60,000 nucleotides of DNA, from contig NC_081405.1 of assembly GCF_030272615.1 (NCBI RefSeq), forward strand, positions 25,252,272 to 25,312,271, written 5' to 3'. Below are positions 31,608 through 44,300 of this stretch, one piece after another. How positions within the stretch are numbered: position 1 is the first letter of the stretch; each line of letters opens with the position of its first letter. The position numbers and the translations under genes were made by a program. The notes beneath the pieces are model-generated. The model was not told the origin of the DNA. It ran no database searches and was given only the letters and a program-made list of their open reading frames with translations. The stretch is from Cryptomeria japonica. Its lineage: Eukaryota > Streptophyta > Pinopsida > Cupressales > Cupressaceae.

Positions 31608-32098
31608 GAACTAGGTGTTAGACCAAGATGTGAGAGACTAGATGAAAAATGAAAAGAGTATGGAAGACCAAGAGTTGTATGGAGTGTAAATGAATCTGAA
31701 GTTTACTTGCAATGTCCAAAGTGTAAGACCAAGTATGTATGTTGTAGAGTAGGTGTGACTTCCAAAGAGAGGATAGTTTCTCTTGATGAGGTAAGCTGAC
31801 CTTGACTCTAAGTAAGACCAAATGAGACCCAAAGGTAAGAAACCTTGATGAGGGATCACTTAGCAAAGTGTTGTAGTATGTAGTGTGTTGACAAAGTATA
31901 GTGAGGACAAGCAAGTGACTTTTGACTCAAGTTTAGACAAGTATGACTGTAAAATGAGGTATGAAGCAATGATGGACTGTGTAAGACCTTAGAACAGGCT
32001 GAATGCTAGATGAACCTGAAGAGATAACCTAGGAAGCTCAAGTGTGCCGAAACTGATTTCTTTGTTTGCTTGACTGTTAAACTTTTTTCAAATCCTGA

Positions 32099-32374
32099 CA
32101 CAGACGCCTCTGTATACTTCACAGACGCGGTTTTAAGACACAGACGCTATTCTGTTTGACACAAACGTGATTCTGAGATTTCCTGTTGATGTTTGCTAAG
32201 ACTGACAGATTTTTGCAATTGTGGACACAGACGCGCCTGTATACTTCACAGACGCTATTTCCAGACACAGACGTGTCTCTGTTCGACACAGACGCTGATA
32301 AAAACACAAACGCTATTCTGTACTTCACAGACGCGTTTATCAGACACAGACGCGGTTTTAACAGACACAGACGC
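32099..32374 (-). repeat. Phased nonamer array in the gag-pol leader, proximal
   Basis: Twelve copies of CACAGACGC-like sequence (plus strand; GCGTCTGTG in the transcript) start at 32099, 32120, 32139, 32160, 32226, 32247, 32266, 32287, 32305, 32326, 32345 and 32366. Intervals are 21 or 19 nt except one 18 and one gap of 66. Several 21-nt units also pair ACAGA with TCTGT in the spacer to form small hairpins. Confidence 0.92.
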
Positions 32375-32942
32375 GTTTCTGTAACCTTAGTGCAATCTTT
32401 CCTATCTGTGAATTTGTTTTGCTGTGACCAAATCTGATTTTTCGACTGTTTTTCGTGACAAGAGGACACAGTGTTGATGACCCAATGTTTGCAGACTGTT
32501 TAGACTCCAAAAAGTGTGTTGTTTGATGTAAAAAGTTTTTTGCATACACTTGAAGACACAAAAGACACAATGTTTTGCTGTTTTGTCTTGATTGTTTGAG
32601 TGTTTATCATAAGTCAAGCACAATTCTTATGGCTGGCCAGGACAATAATTGTTGATCCCACATGGGGTTTTACCCCCGAGGCTACGCTATTCAGAGCGGA
32701 TACTTAGATGCTTGACCTCACTGGCTCCACCCTCGGCACTCACTTCTCGGGTCAGCCAAGCATCAGTCCCCATGAAAACTCCCCATGGCGAACTTTGTAT
32801 CTCTACTAAGAACCGTATGTGTGTGGGCCGCTACCAGAGGTCCGACCTCCTGCCTCAACAACTAGAAGGATTTGGGCATCTAAAACAATGAGGTACTAGT
32901 AAGGGCATCCGCTCGTGTGGCCATACATGCGGCACTTTCAGC

Positions 32943-33010
32943 TCTGTAAATACAGAAGGCTCCCAGCCGGTAGGGGTTACGCCCTACAAATGATCAAATA
33001 AATTTGATCA
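32943..33010. repeat. Cluster of three perfect hairpins in the Tat leader
   Basis: TCTGTA-AA-TACAGA (32943-32956), GTAGGG-6 nt-CCCTAC (32970-32987) and TGATCAAAT-AA-ATTTGATCA (32991-33010) follow one another within 68 nt. Their position in the genomic RNA leader fits a dimerisation or packaging signal, which is inference. Confidence 0.6.
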
Positions 33011-33187
33011 AACGGGTTTATGGGGAGACATAGTGTCGGTATGAACTAATCAGCACACGTTATTCATAGTTTTCACCATGAATACATTTGATTATAGTGG
33101 TTTGGATGAGGTGGGTTTTCCTCGCTACCACTTGGGTCGTTCTCTTCTCACTAGTAGTCCTAATGACCACACGGGAAGACAGGCCCT

Positions 33188-33373
33188 CTAAAGAATAAAC
33201 AAAAAGAGCCTATTGCTCAAGACACAAAAGACAATGGTTCAATTTTAGTGCACCAATTGAAGTGTTTGCTAAGCTATGAACTAAAGAATAAACAAAAAGA
33301 GCCTATTGCTCAAGACACAAAAGACAATGGTTCAATTTTAGTGCACCAATTGAAGTGTTTGCTAAGCTATGAA
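33188..33373. repeat. Exact 93-bp tandem duplication in the Tat leader
   Basis: 33188-33280 is repeated without change at 33281-33373 (unit begins CTAAAGAATAAAC and ends GCTAAGCTATGAA). It must be recent. The possibility of an assembly artefact should be kept in mind. Confidence 0.85.
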
Positions 33374-33685
33374 GACAAGGCACACAAATAAAATTACAAA
33401 ACCCTAGCTAAGGCCCTGCAACAAAATTGTTAGTAGTTTGGGTTGTTTCAAATGATAACCCCTTCCTGCAAACACACAAGTTAGGTAAATTTTAAGAAAA
33501 ACCCAAAAAGACTTTGTGAAAAGGGGCCTTCAACAAAAACGTATTTGCCTCCAAAGCAAGCTGCACAAACCAGGTTAGCTAGATCTGCAAAGGTTAGCCA
33601 AAAATAAACCGGATCTGAAAACCCTAAGTACAAAATCCGAAAAGCCGAATCGAAAAACTTGAAACAAATTTGCAAAAACAGAATG

Positions 33686-33941
33686 CACAGACGCTGTTAT
33701 ACCAGACACAGACGCGTCTGTCCTACACAGACGCGATTCTGTGATTTGCAGACGTGATTTCAGAACACAGACGCCTCTATATTCTGCAGACGCGATCGTA
33801 TGGTTCACAGACGCGATTCGGGATCACAGACGCGACTTTCGGAAACCTGCAAAAATAGAAAATGACAGAAACACAGACGCGATAAAAGATGTCACAGACG
33901 CCTCTGAAATACAAAAACGCGATCCGAACACTCGCAGACGC
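33686..33941 (-). repeat. Phased nonamer array in the gag-pol leader, distal
   Basis: Twelve copies of CACAGACGC-like sequence start at 33686, 33707, 33726, 33747, 33766, 33785, 33806, 33825, 33872, 33893, 33912 and 33933. Intervals are 21 or 19 nt except one of 47. One copy lies in the 14-bp palindrome ACAGACGCGTCTGT (from 33708). Confidence 0.92.
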
Positions 33942-34033
33942 GAAAAAAACCTAAAATGTCGTCGAAATCGTCCGATCTGCAACTTCAAAAAATGCAAAAT
34001 CTGCAACAAAATGTTAAATGCAAAGGGACAAGT

Positions 34034-34051
34034 GTCCCACCGGGCGTGCCA
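34034..34051 (-). promoter_or_regulatory. Primer-binding site of the Tat element
   Basis: The plus strand GTCCCACCGGGCGTGCCA ends in CCA three bases from the 5' LTR, as a tRNA 3' end would. The transcript therefore reads TGGCACGCCC... here. The tRNA is not identified. Confidence 0.7.
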
Positions 34052-34054
34052 AAA

Positions 34055-34833
34055 TGTATATGGTGAAAATGGATAGCAATAAACAACAATATTGAAAGAC
34101 TAAAATGGATTCAACCACCAAACCCTAGCCTAACAATGAACAAAGATCCACCATAACATATGAAGATAACCTAAGACAATGCAAAATAACTCAATAAATC
34201 ACAAAGATTATACCATCACATGTCCACTAGGGTTTTTGATCTCCATTCTTCCTATCTCCATTGATCTTGTTTGATATGCTTGCTCTCAGATTTTTGTATG
34301 CACAAGAGCTCAACAAAGAACGGAATGTGGTTGCAAGTAGGATCGTAGTGTAGCCAAGTCCTCCAAAATCAGTCATTAGGGTCCTTGGTAATGAAGAAAG
34401 CATCTCCTTAAATAGAAGACACAATAGAAAATGGAGGGTTAAGATTGAGAGGTGTAAAAAGAGAGGTCGGCTAGGATTAGAGGGTAGGTATAAGAAATAC
34501 CAAAATAATGAAAGGGGTAGGTAGTGTAGGAAATAAGAGATGAATGACATGTGTCATGTGTAGAAAAGGTTAATGAATTAATTAAATAAATAAAGATTTA
34601 TTTAATTAATAGAAGAAGTAGGGTAATTAAATAAATAAAATATTTATTTAATTTAGGAAAGGGATAATTTAAATAAATAAATGTATTTATTTAAATGAGA
34701 AATAAGGCTAGAAGAGGATAAATGAATTAATTAAATAAATAAAGATTTATTTAATTAATAGAAGAATTAAGCTAAAGTAATTAAATAAATAAAATATTTA
34801 TTTAATTAGACATGACAATTTTAGGTGTCTACA
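34055..34833 (-). repeat. 5' LTR of the Tat element
   Basis: A 779-bp LTR, identical by eye to 18472-19250. On the minus strand CTATTTAAGG near 34405-34415 is a weak TATA-box candidate for the gag-pol transcript. GATAG follows at 34834-34838. Confidence 0.92.
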
Positions 34834-37800
34834 GATAGCATTGTGGTGTTTGACCTGCAAAATGTCAAACATGTAAAATTTATTGCATTGTGAGTTGATA
34901 AACATATGGTTGATTAATAAATTTATACGTACCTGTTTATCTCTTAAACCATATGCTAAATCAATTTCCCTTTGCGTAACATTGGAATCTCCATTACGAT
35001 GAACTTCTTTAACCAATGAAGCCAAATCTTCCCATGTTAACGTGCATCCAGAATGTTGACAACATTCAATTTATACCGTCATCCAATCAAGATTGTTTGC
35101 AATATACAAATGTAGTGCATCCCACTCTCGACCAATTGTACAAAAAATAAATAGACATCTTACAATCGATTTATTTTGAAGATTAAGAATTAATTAACTA
35201 CAATAACATCTTATAATTACCTCTCACTTTCCTCAATCTACCTTTCCCCATCAAGTACTCCCCTTTGAATTTGTTAATGGTGTTGGGATCCCAAATGCGA
35301 TCCACATGGATCTTTGCTGCAAACTTAGGAAGATATTCAGAAATGTACACCATAATCTGGTATACCATATATCCCTCCACCATAGAACCCTCAGGATGTG
35401 CTCTTTGTCAAATCAAAGCCTTCAAAAATTTCAAGTGTCTCTCAACCATCCACATTGACCTAGTGTGTATAGGTCCACACAATTCAATCTCCTCAACTTG
35501 GTGTATGAGCTAGTGTTCTTGTGCATTGAAAAAAGTTGGAGGTAGACACTTTTGCATTTCACGCATTAAATGAGGAATTTTTCTCTTCCAATATTTTATA
35601 TCATCTTTATGGATTTCTTTACATGACAACCACCTACAAGATATTCAAGACACAAAAAAATATATTACATAACAAGTAAAACAAATAGCAAATATAATAT
35701 ATATACAACGGACTGAACAAATATCACTACTTACCTCATTTATTTTCCAAGATCATATATGACTTGCTTGACATTATTGTCGAAGTCGTCTGGGAGAGAT
35801 AGAGGTAGAATGTATTGCAACAATTATAAAATTATCTTTTCATTTTTTTGTAACATAATACAATGAAAAGTACACGTATGTGCAGTACTTAAATACATAC
35901 TAAAAACACAAGAACATGAATTACCTTAATGAAGGTATGCCAATCATGCATTTTCATCCTTGGCCCAAATTCACTTTTCTTTGATATGAGATTGTTTATG
36001 TTCGCAGCAAATCCTATGGGAAATCAAATTTTTCATATGACTTCTTTTATAGCATTGCTTTGCTAGTCCGTTAATAACCAAGGAAGCTCACTTATATTAA
36101 TCTGGTCTCCATGGCTATTCGATTGAATGACATTTATCATTGCATGATTGCAATCCTGAATGTCACTACATATTTTGACAATTTTTTCTTTGTCACGCCT
36201 TCCATCCAATATTTTCCATACTATCTCTGTTATATTCTTTCCAATATGTATACTATCAAACAAATGAACAATTTGTAACTACTCGTAGTAGGGAAACCTA
36301 CTAAATTGTCGGGGATAACTTTTTAGTCCCTTAGGAAGGTGGTCATTTATGCCTTCATGACCTTCATGATCATCAATCACATCATCAGTAAACAAAACAA
36401 AATAGAAAAGATGTTTTATGACAAACCAATAGATGGAATGGCATTACCTTGATGATTAATTCTATTATTTTCCAACTTCCACAGGTGAGGTGTCATTCTT
36501 CGTGGCTTTGATGTATTCTCTTCTTTCCCATTGAAAAGATGTTTTTCAGTATTTCGATACTTATGATTTTTGTGGAGAAAGTGCCTATACTCATCAAACA
36601 CCTGCTTTCCTAAACTTTTTGAATGACGAGATTTCATCTTTGGACCACAAACAGGACATGCAAATTTCCCCTTTGTTTGAAGACCTACAAGATAATGTAT
36701 AATTGGATTAAATATGATAATTTTTTGAATTATAATGTTCATGCACAACTTAAACACTATAACATACCACAAAAATGTGTTAGCCCCAAGGCCTCATGTA
36801 TTGTCCATAGAAGCATCGCATGGAATTGAAATTGTCTTTGTCCTATTGGTCTAGAGACGTCATGCATAGTGACACCATTCCATAAATCCAACAACTTGTC
36901 GATAAGATGCTCGATATATACATTCATATCTTTAACTTGGTACTTACCTAATCGAATGAACAAAAACATTACATAAATATTATGACCATTTTACTGCAAT
37001 ATTTATAATTAAATTTAGATGACTATATTTAAATGATTAAATACCTGGAACAATCATTGCCAACATTATGTGCTCCCTCTTTATTGACATCCATGGAGGA
37101 ATGTTATTGTTGATAACAAAAACAGGCCACACTGAGTAAACAGATCTCATCTCTCCAAATGGATTGACACCGTCCATTGCCAATGCAAGCTTGAGATTAC
37201 GAGGTTCTTCTTTAAAGTGTGGCCACTTTTCCTCTATGTCCATAAATGTTGAACCATCCATAGGCATTCGAATAATGTCATCTCGACTTCTATTGCGTGC
37301 ATGGTAATCCATAAATTGTGCCAAGCTAGTGCACTTGAATAATCATTGCATACGTGGAATAATGGGAATATAGTGAAGAACCTTGCAAGGAACCCTTTTT
37401 GTTATTTGATCTGTTTGATATCTACTGATATGACATTCGAGGAATTCAGTTCGAAATTCATGTTGTTTGTGACATATAATATGATCATTGGGACAAGAAT
37501 CTATTGCTTGATACTCCATTCCAATATCTTTCATAACGGCAGATAATTCTCAGTATGAGCGAGGTAGAATATTTGTTGGTGGTAACAAAAACTCACCTAT
37601 CAATCTACAGCAAAAAAATATAATTTGTTAATATAAAGAATATTAATGGTACAGCATGATTCACAGTTTATTATGACATATATGACATACCTTAACATAC
37701 GTGACATTGTTATGTTGGATAAACCATTCATAACCTTCAAGCTCACCAACAACAATACAACGAAGAGAAGAGTTGCCTGTGAGCCATCGTAAAGGGCCTC

Positions 37801-38367
37801 AGATGCCTTCTCAAGTAGAGGGACATCATGAACAACATCAAGGTCATCTTCATCATCATGATCAGTTGCACGAGTACTAAATGAGTCATGGATCAATGTA
37901 TTTGTACCATCATCTTCAATTGTGTTTTCTGGCTCATGATCGTCATCTTCCATGGGATCATTATCTTCAACTACGATATTCACACCTCCATGTTTGTCCA
38001 CTTCGAAAATCATATTCTTTGTGTTGTGTTGATCCATACCATGTGCTCTGGGTTGCTCGACCTATATAAAATTGATAAACATAAATAAACCATGATCATG
38101 ATCTCATCATCACGTGATTTATTATGTATATAAATTGTTAAAATGATATAATGAAAAACTTACCAATGGATGATAATCATGTCCACCTTCAATGTGACCA
38201 TGCAGCCTACAATGTTTCTTTGCTTTTTTTATTAGAAGTCTTCTAGTCTTTAACCCCTTACAAATTTTGCACGGACAATAACATTTTCCATCACCTTTTC
38301 TTTTCAAGTTAGACCACAATCTAGCAATTGTCTCCTTATTTTGTTGTCCGTTGATATTGTTTGACAT
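34834..38367 (-). pseudogene. CACTA (En/Spm) TNP2-type transposase, N-terminal and central exons
   Basis: Reading the minus strand from ATG 38367: exon 38367-38164 (transposase-associated domain with CYCPCKICKG, donor GTAAGT); exon 38061-37691 (acidic, then LKVMNGLSNITMSRML); exon 37604-37045, the TNP2 core, with CPNDHIICHKQ, RVPCKVLHYIPIIPR and ALAMDGVNPFGEM; exon 36947-36778 (DMNVYIEHLIDKLLDLW); exon 36684-36448 (GKFACPVCGPKM); exon from about 36380 to 35930 (FDSIHIGKNI); exon about 35650-35215 (FERHLKFLK-like and EGYMVYQIMVYISEYLP); and shorter ones to 34834. In-frame stops, for example near 37555 and 37342 and several below 36300, show it cannot make an active transposase. TNP2 cuts and joins CACTA element ends. 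I could not locate the terminal inverted repeats. Confidence 0.85.
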
Positions 38368-41300
38368 GGTCTTTCTTCACAGGCAAGAAAATCAGGCTAT
38401 AGAACTAGTTATATAGAAGTTGAAATGTTAGTTATGAAATCGCGTTTCAGTATAATATACCGAATCAAATTATTTGAAAATAGAAATTATCATCATTGAA
38501 CCAAAACCATTTAACTCTTCTTTTTCATCTCAAAACATATCTAATGGCTTTGTGGTATGCAATCCTTGTATACGATATTAAGTTGATTGATGTCTAATTG
38601 GGGTAATCCACGAGTGTCTAATGTGAATTCAATATCCTAAACATTGGAGAGACCTTATCTGACTTGCCTAATTAATGTGGTTGTTGTCCTAATATGAAAT
38701 ACTGAGTTCTACCCTTGCCTTTGCATCAAACTTCTCACATCATGTTTCTTCAACAAAACACACTAATATGAATTGAGCCAACACCATGAGGATAGGGTCA
38801 AGTATCAATATGGAAACTAATCATAATACGTGAGGGGTTCACACATAAGTGTTGTCTCTCGACAATGCCACACTTCCAAAAATGTCAGTCTCAAGACTTG
38901 TCCTATTGGGTGACCACTCATTGATGGCCACAAGACCAAATCAATGTATGTAGGCTTTGAACTCTTAACTCTATGCTAGGAGGACCCTACAGAAGGTCTA
39001 TGAACACTCAATTGGTATTACAATAGAAAGATCCTTCCTCTAGAACTTTGTTTGCAATGCACACATCAATATTGGTAATAATTGTTATGATGGATGGTCT
39101 ATTAGGATGATAAATAAAATGCTTATTCTTTTTCCACCCTTTGAAACTACAACAAGGTATTTGTGGTGCAGGTGCACCAAGGCAAACAAATTCAAATTTG
39201 AAGACATTTGAGACCAAGGAGGAGTTTCCAACATCAAACAAATTCAATAAAATCAATTATGAGATCCTAAAGCCAATAATGGCTTTTGAAACTAAAAAAA
39301 TGCAAAAGTTGTCAAATTGTCCTAAAAGTTGTAAAATGTTGTCAAATGTTGAATATTGGGTCAAAACACCCAAAAATGGATTTAGGAGGGTTTAGATTCA
39401 TCAAATATGCCAATAAGGATGAAAATCCAATAATTGTAGGTTTTATTCAAAAAGTTGTCAAGCATTTGCGAAAAAATGTAAAATTCAAATTTTCAAGTTC
39501 CAACGATTAAGAAGAATTAGGAGGGAAAAGCAAGTTTTAATTGTTTTAGTGTTAAATAAAATTTGTAAACAACCATATGGTGGTTGAAAAAACTTGGAGA
39601 GGCTATTTAAAGCCATAGACATGCTTTGTAAGGCAAATTGAATGTCAAGGAGTACAGACTGCTGTAGAAACTCAATGAAAATTCAGAATTTTGGAGTAAT
39701 TTCTCATATTTTCTATTCTTTGTGAAGGTTTACTTTAAATTTGTTCATGACCTAACATTTTAAAGAACTTTTATCAGCATTCCACACCTCTTTGGATGAT
39801 TTGAGAACATTATTCATTCTGAAATTATGTTATAGGGCTGATTGTCATAACTTTTTGAGTATTTTCCTTTGGTAGCTTTGACAAAATTCAATCATGGGTT
39901 CATTCCATGAATTTTGAACCCTTTTTCTCATTGGATGACTATTATATAACATTTATAATACATTATAACAACTAAAATGTGCAATTGAGGAGTTTAGTGT
40001 AGGTGATCACCATTTGAAGGAGTGAGAAGCCTAGTGAAGAGGCTCGATAGGGTGAAGGTTGGAGAGATCTACCTACATGAGGGGTAGTTTTTATAATTTG
40101 GAAATTGTTAAAACACCTATCTAAAGGTGAATCAATAACCAATTTGATCCAGGAGTGAGTGGACGTGGGAGATTGGAGAAACCCTAGATTTTAGGGCTTT
40201 TTGATGAAAATTTGGGGCTTTTGGGGTTAGAGGCCTCACAAACTGAAATTGATTGTGGATTCCTTCATCATTTGATATTTATAAAGACTTTTTTAAGGTT
40301 AGAAGTACCTAAAAGTAATATTTCTTGTATTTTCTTTGTTAATCCACCGTTCTAGTTGCTTGAAAACAAAGGACAATCTAAAAACAATAGATACTTTCCA
40401 AAACAACTTGCTAAATGCTCTAATTATGTTATATAAAAGCCCAAAGGGTATCCAAAAATATATTTTATTTATCTTTTGTCTTGGAATTTTGTAGATTTAT
40501 CATTAAATTTCTCTCGATGTAGGGCTAATAGGGGCTCTAGGGCTAGTAGGAGGAAATTGGGGTTTGGGCATTTGGGTATTGAATAGAAGGCCAAAAATAG
40601 TTTGAAACTTTCATAATAGACCTAATTACACCTTCTAAACCATCATTTTCATTTGGGAAGGTCTTGTTTCATAATTGGCCCATTTGAACCATTTGGGTTG
40701 TTTGTAGGCTTAAGGGGATCTATCATTTCCTACCTTGTATTTCCCTTATATTTTACAAAGTCATCTATAAATGTTTGGGAATTGTCTTATACCACCATAC
40801 CTCTACCAATTCTGCATCAATTTGACTGTGACAATCAAATACCCTTAGGATAGTCATAGAAATTTAATCTATTTCATTTGGTTTTGATTAACAAACCCTT
40901 CTGAAGGTTGCATAGGGTCCCCTCGCCCCTCTCTCTATCATCAACCACTTCAAAATACCAATCGCTTTGTATTCCCACCAAATTATTCCCTGATATGATA
41001 CATAGCATGAAAAAATGCACATGAAACCCCAATTTCATTAAGCAAAACTCTTGGATGGCATACCAAAGGCCTATTTATTCCCATCCAAGTGTTTTACAAC
41101 CTCAAACCACCATAAACTAACTTTCCAACCATATTTTTAAGAAGTTTCTACAAGAAATGCAAAATTTGTCATGGCAATATGACAACTTTTTTCCCAATGG
41201 ACCTCAAACTTTCACAATTAGGTCTCTATTTGTTGTTAGAATGTGATATATGACTAAGTATTAGAGGATCTTACTAACTTGGGTATCATTATTTTATGTG

Positions 41301-44300
41301 TCTCTGACATGACTCCTAGTAACTATATAAGGATCTTACTAGTCCTAGATCTATGCCTTGTCTTTTTGATATGGTTCCTAGTGAGAATATATGAATCTTA
41401 CTAGTTCTAAATGTTATAACTTTGTGTTTTGCATGCTCTATGTGTGTCACCAATGTTACTCATATTACTCACTTTGTACTTCCCTTTTATCTCAATATTG
41501 TAGATTGACAATATCATAAGTCTTGGGAGCTACCACCTTTCCAAACTTGTAGACATCTTGACTCTTCAATATCTTGGTGAAAGAATATTTGGTTTCTCCA
41601 TATTTTCCAAAGAGTAAATGAGCATAATTTCATACTCTTGCTAAGAGGGGGCTAAATATTGTATCATAAGTTGTATCTCTTTAAAAATATACACTAAGTT
41701 TAGACTCAATTTAAGTGGTTGTGCCTTATTTATGCCTAATTGTACTTAGGTTTGACAATGTTTCCATAAATTTGGTTCATTCCCTTATTCATGATGTTCC
41801 TCATGGCTCATTTTTATAGGACTAGGGTCTTGGGAACCCTTATTCATGGAAATTGGACCTAAAATTTGAAATATTAATGGTGGAGTCGCAAATAGTAGGA
41901 ATTTCCTCTCCAAATTTGGACTTTTGTAGAAGTTCAATTTGAAAAGGTGCGAGGACCATCCATATAAGGTCCATCTTGAAAATTGAATGATAATACCATC
42001 CATGCATATTAAATGATATAGTCAAGTAATAAAGAAGGAAAACCATTTCCTGAAGTTGTCAAATGATTTTAAAGATGCACAACAGTCCACTAAATGCAAT
42101 TCACTAAAAAAGAAAACAAAGTATGCTACAAGATAGTGGGTAAGATGCAAGGAATGAAGTTAAATAGACAAAGAAAAACCATGAATATTACCAAGTCAAA
42201 AGGAGTAGCTATGACCTCTTAGGTGTTTTTTCACTTGCATAAATTAGACTTCTTAAGGATAGAAACACATGTAGATAGTAGTATGAAGTCTTTTTGACGA
42301 TTTTTGAAGTAGTTGAAGGAATGGCTTATTTTAGTTATATCTAACCCAAGACAATTTCAACTCAAAGTAAGGAATAAAACCATATATCCTATAAGTTTGG
42401 GAAGCTAATTGAGTAGCTGGATAAGGTAGAGCATGACTATAGGGTAGTCTTGAGACTCTTTTAACTTGATTAGAACATGTACCAAGTATCTAGGAGCTTA
42501 CAAAGCCAATTCAACCATATTTCAAGTGAAAATGCAACAAAAAGAGTAAAAGCTTTGAATACACCTCAAAAACCACTCTGGGGGCCAAGTAGGTGGAAAT
42601 AGTCTTTTCCAACATTTTTTTTCTTCATAGATGCAGCCCTATATTCTCTTTATTATTTGAGATGAGAAATACATTGTTGGCGGTTTCGTTATTACCTAGT
42701 CCAGTATCGATCTGATCTTGATACTTTCATAAAAGGAGTGACTATCCTAAGTGTTTGATACTGTCACAAAAACTGAGTGTTGCAACAGTGAATCTTTCGT
42801 TGACCTTTGGGTGGTTGGGAGGGTAAAGATCCATGGTGGTATATGTTTAGTGTTTCTTGTAAAAGTATCTGAAAGTACATTGGTTTTTGGATATCTAGTA
42901 CATTTTGTGAGTTGAGTACCAAGGAGGATTAGAAGACCTAGTTGAAGGAGGATTTTTGTGAATAAGGGTTGAGGGTGTTGGTGGTGATTGAATGTTGGAG
43001 AGATGGATTGTGACTTAGACATGTTTATTTGTCCTATTTGAGTGTGATTTAATGGTTTGGTGAGGGTTGGTAAGTATGGGTGTGTTTTGGGGTATTGAAT
43101 CCTTTTGAGCAACTTGTGGCCTTGTGAGGGGTCTTGTGAGTAAGTGAAGGGTTGACACCTAATTGAATAGGTGATTTGGGAGAAATATCTCCCTTGTTGG
43201 TTGATTTTATTGGATTCTTTGCATCAGCATGCCTTTTCGCTATCAATCCATTCAAACTTCCACCCAAAGATTCAATCTTGTCAAAGTTCAAAATAAATTT
43301 CCTTGTTGTCCTTACTATCTTGCATCAACTTTCATATCACTAGGTAGTCTTTTGCTTAGAACTATCATCTTTCATGGTAGGATACGATCTCATTCCCTTG
43401 AGTTAAGTTATCTTACCTTTAGAATTTATCATTTCCTAATCAAGTTGAAATGTCAATTTCTCAATTTGCCTAAGGTAAAAGGTTAAAATAAATTGCAAAA
43501 GATAGAACAAGGCTATGAGAAAATCAATCATCAGTATTACCTAAATCCACTTTATCAACAAAATATAGAAATAACCTTGTATGTAAATAATTTATCATGC
43601 CAAAATTGCCAATTCTAACATGAAAATGAGACCAAGGAAAGCTCTCGAACAACTACTACTATTCATTCACATGTTCCTTATTAACCTCAATCACCACGAA
43701 AGATGCACAAATTGATTATAACAAAGAAGATGTTTCATAAATGTAAATATTAATTCAGGACTAAGGAAAATGAAATAAATAAAAGAATACCAAGCAATCA
43801 AAAAAGACTACCAATACCGTTGCAAACTATGAACTTCATTTCCATTAATTATTCAAAATATACTAGCAAAGCACAAGTATTCAATCTACAACCTATTGCT
43901 AAATGTCTTTTGAAAGAAAACACACTAATGAGTGTTACTAAACTTGGACCTTAAATAATCAATTATTAGACCCTCAAAATGAATTTTGAAATTGCATTTA
44001 TAGGGAAACTTTTTCCTCAAAATTAGAGATTAAATTCCACCCAAAACCTTATCAAACTAAGAGGTACAATCAACACACAAGATACTAGCCTATAACTAAA
44101 TTAAGAACTATAAGTTGACTCATGAAAATGAAATATAAGTCAGAAGGAACTTAGAATATGGAGTCAAAGAAGCATGGAGAACAAGAAAAAGAGGATCTAT
44201 CTAGGCCCCCAGCCCCAAGATGACTCCTCCAAAAAATTTAAACTTAGGTGCACAAGCAACAAGATGAAGAACAAAGGCCAAAGTAGGTTGTAACTACCAT

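Larger units (their letters stand above)
31608..34033 (-). other. 2.4-kb leader of the Tat gag-pol transcript
   Basis: The untranslated leader lies between primer site and gag start. In transcript order it holds a nonamer array (33941-33686), an exact 93-bp tandem duplication (33373-33188), a compact set of three perfect hairpins (33010-32943) and a second nonamer array (32374-32099). A splice-acceptor-like TTTGCAG|GAAG occurs on the minus strand near 33474, so part of the leader may be spliced. No ORF of note. Confidence 0.6.
18472..34833 (-). mobile_element. Intact, young Tat-lineage Ty3/gypsy retrotransposon with antisense PMD gene
   Basis: The 16362-bp element has two 779-bp LTRs that I read as identical, a perfect TSD (GATAG), a primer site and a polypurine tract. 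It has one uninterrupted gag-pol ORF (31607-24129, minus strand) and an antisense gene (plus strand, 19596-22437) between pol and the 3' LTR. The order RT, RNase H, second RNase H, integrase and an extra antisense ORF is typical of the Tat lineage (Grande, Retand, Ogre relatives). Identical LTRs and two intact ORFs mean very recent insertion, possibly still active. It interrupts an exon of the CACTA transposase pseudogene. Confidence 0.95.

Noticed and set aside
34834-38400. A host gene reading of the multi-exon minus-strand sequence
   Set aside because: Exon order and motifs (CPND, ALAMDGVNPFG, DUF4216-like end) fit CACTA TNP2, and several in-frame stops are present.
42747-43291. Overlapping minus-strand ORFs of 80-121 residues
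   Set aside because: No motif, no codon pattern distinct from the surroundings, and no partner gene.
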